Below, in pieces: positions 6,851-7,830 of a stretch of 7,830 nt of DNA. The notes below the pieces were generated by a model, which was not told the DNA's origin, ran no database searches, and saw nothing but the letters and a program-made list of their open reading frames with translations. Within the stretch, counting starts at the first letter, position 1. Each line of letters begins with the position of its first letter. Both the position numbers and the translations under genes were made by a program. Where the stretch lies: NCBI GenBank assembly GCA_020425835.1, contig JAGQRC010000138.1, positions 1 to 7,830 of the forward strand, given 5' to 3'. Source of the stretch: Planctomycetota bacterium (GTDB lineage Bacteria; Planctomycetota; UBA8108; UBA1146; JAJFFE01).

Positions 6851-7830
6851 GGCTTGTTCCGGGACCGAAGGCGACTCCACTGGAAGGGGACGACGCGGCC
6901 GCCTCGGAGGATCGTCGGCCAAACTTGGTGGCTGGCTTGGTGCTCTTCACTGCTGAGCCTCAGTGTCGACCCGGTTCCCAGGTCGAACTCGCCGAGCCCC
7001 TCCAGGGCGGTCACGACATCCTCGCGGGTGACGGCACCATCGATCTCTCCGAGCGCGCGACAGAGGATTCTTCCGACGATGTATCCCTCGAGCGAGACGA
7101 ACGTCTTCGTCGCCTTCTCGTCCACCTTCCGGAGCGCGTCGGTGTACTCCGCGACGATCGGCGCCTTGCTGTCCAGATGCGGGACGACCTGCGTGACGAT
7201 CACCTCGTCGCCGCGATCCCCCAGGGCTCGAGCCAGGGATTCGGCCCCGACGAACGAGACGTTGAGGAACAGGGGGTGGAAGTCGATCGATCGGGCCAGC
7301 TCGATGAACTTCGCGCAGGGTCCATACGAACCGACCATGATCACCGCCTTGGGTTGGGGATCCGCGGCGACGAGATCCGCGAGGCCGCCCTCCACGGCGA
7401 GCGTGTTCCGTTCGTAGCGAGCGTGGGCCACTCGATCCACTCGCTCCAGTCCGTGCGCCTCGAGGGCTGCGACGCCGCCGGAGAAGCCCGCATCGCCGTA
7501 TCCGTCGCGTTGCGTGAAGAACGCGATCTCCTTCGGATCCAAGCCGACCTCTCGAACGAGCGCATCGACCATCGCGGCCGTCTCCTCGGCGTAGCTCGCG
7601 CGGTAGTTGATGACGTAGTGATCGGGTGGTGTGCGCCGCAGGACGCCGGCCCCCGTGAACGCTCCGAAGAAGGGAATCCTCCCCCGCGCGGCGATGGGAA
7701 GGGCAGCGATCGCGGTCGGCGTTCCGACATTGCCGACGATGGCGACGACGTCGTCCCGATCGACGAGCCGGTTCATGTTCGGAACGGTTCGACTCGGCTC
7801 ATACCCGTCGTCGAGAACGATCAGCTCGAG
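6847..7830 (-). CDS. Periplasmic substrate-binding protein, Leu/Ile/Val type (type 1 fold), 5' end outside the window
   Basis: The visible 327 residues cover most of a type 1 periplasmic binding protein of the branched-chain amino acid (Peripla_BP_6) kind. The frame is open to the right edge, beginning LELIVLDDGYEPSRTV, so the ATG at 7776 is internal and the true start with any signal peptide lies outside. Family features are VAIVGNVGTPTAIAALPIA (first-lobe ligand-binding loop), IPFFGAFTGAG, YVINYRASYAEE, the hinge segment KAVIMVGSYGPCAKFIELAR, and the C-terminal FDLGTG...HQASHQVWP stretch. The protein is expected in the periplasm, binding a small ligand that cannot be named. The stop overlaps the start of the hybrid kinase gene (ATGA). 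No permease or ATPase gene lies between or after them, so a sensory role with the kinase is more likely than import, although genes beyond the right edge are unseen. Confidence 0.92.
   Translation of the reverse strand, partial: LELIVLDDGYEPSRTVPNMNRLVDRDDVVAIVGNVGTPTAIAALPIAARGRIPFFGAFTGAGVLRRTPPDHYVINYRASYAEETAAMVDALVREVGLDPKEIAFFTQRDGYGDAGFSGGVAALEAHGLERVDRVAHARYERNTLAVEGGLADLVAADPQPKAVIMVGSYGPCAKFIELARSIDFHPLFLNVSFVGAESLARALGDRGDEVIVTQVVPHLDSKAPIVAEYTDALRKVDEKATKTFVSLEGYIVGRILCRALGEIDGAVTREDVVTALEGLGEFDLGTGSTLRLSSEEHQASHQVWPTILRGGRVVPFQWSRLRSRNKP

Overview
This is a high-GC bacterial window with five genes in three blocks. Codon usage is strongly G/C-ending, and the genes are tightly packed, with ATGA or TGATG junctions in each transcription unit. 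The periplasmic binding protein and two-membrane-span hybrid kinase suggest a Gram-negative organism. An environmental Planctomycetota or Myxococcota-like lineage would fit, but nothing here fixes the phylum.

Block 1 (minus strand, 1-1455) is pheS followed by pheT, the two subunits of phenylalanyl-tRNA synthetase, joined by an ATGA overlap. pheS is complete. pheT enters from the left edge and is interrupted: after 65 codons there is an in-frame TAG, and the same frame then stays open for 60 more codons that still look like PheT. A perfect 7-bp stem-loop begins at the base after the TAG. This PheT also lacks the tRNA-binding (EMAP-like) insert of ordinary bacterial PheT, and PheS has several uncommon residues in its active site.

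Block 2 (plus strand, 1638-4390) is cysD and a cysN-cysC fusion with a TGATG junction. Together they encode the complete sulfate-activation route: ATP sulfurylase (CysD with the CysN GTPase domain), then APS kinase (CysC domain), giving PAPS. No PAPS reductase or sulfotransferase is in the window, so assimilation and sulfation cannot be told apart.

Block 3 (minus strand, 4439-7830) is a periplasmic substrate-binding protein of the Leu/Ile/Val type (its 5' end lies beyond the right edge), overlapping by ATGA a hybrid histidine kinase with a large helical sensor region. This order and coupling suggest a binding protein that hands a ligand signal to the kinase, as in TorT/TorS or LuxP/LuxQ, rather than an ABC importer.

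Blocks 1 and 2 diverge from a 182-bp control region. Blocks 2 and 3 converge on a 48-bp spacer with no clear terminator. There are no tRNA or rRNA genes, CRISPR arrays, insertion sequences or long repeats that I can see. The most interesting points are the interrupted, insert-less pheT with its adjacent hairpin, and the binding-protein/kinase pair.
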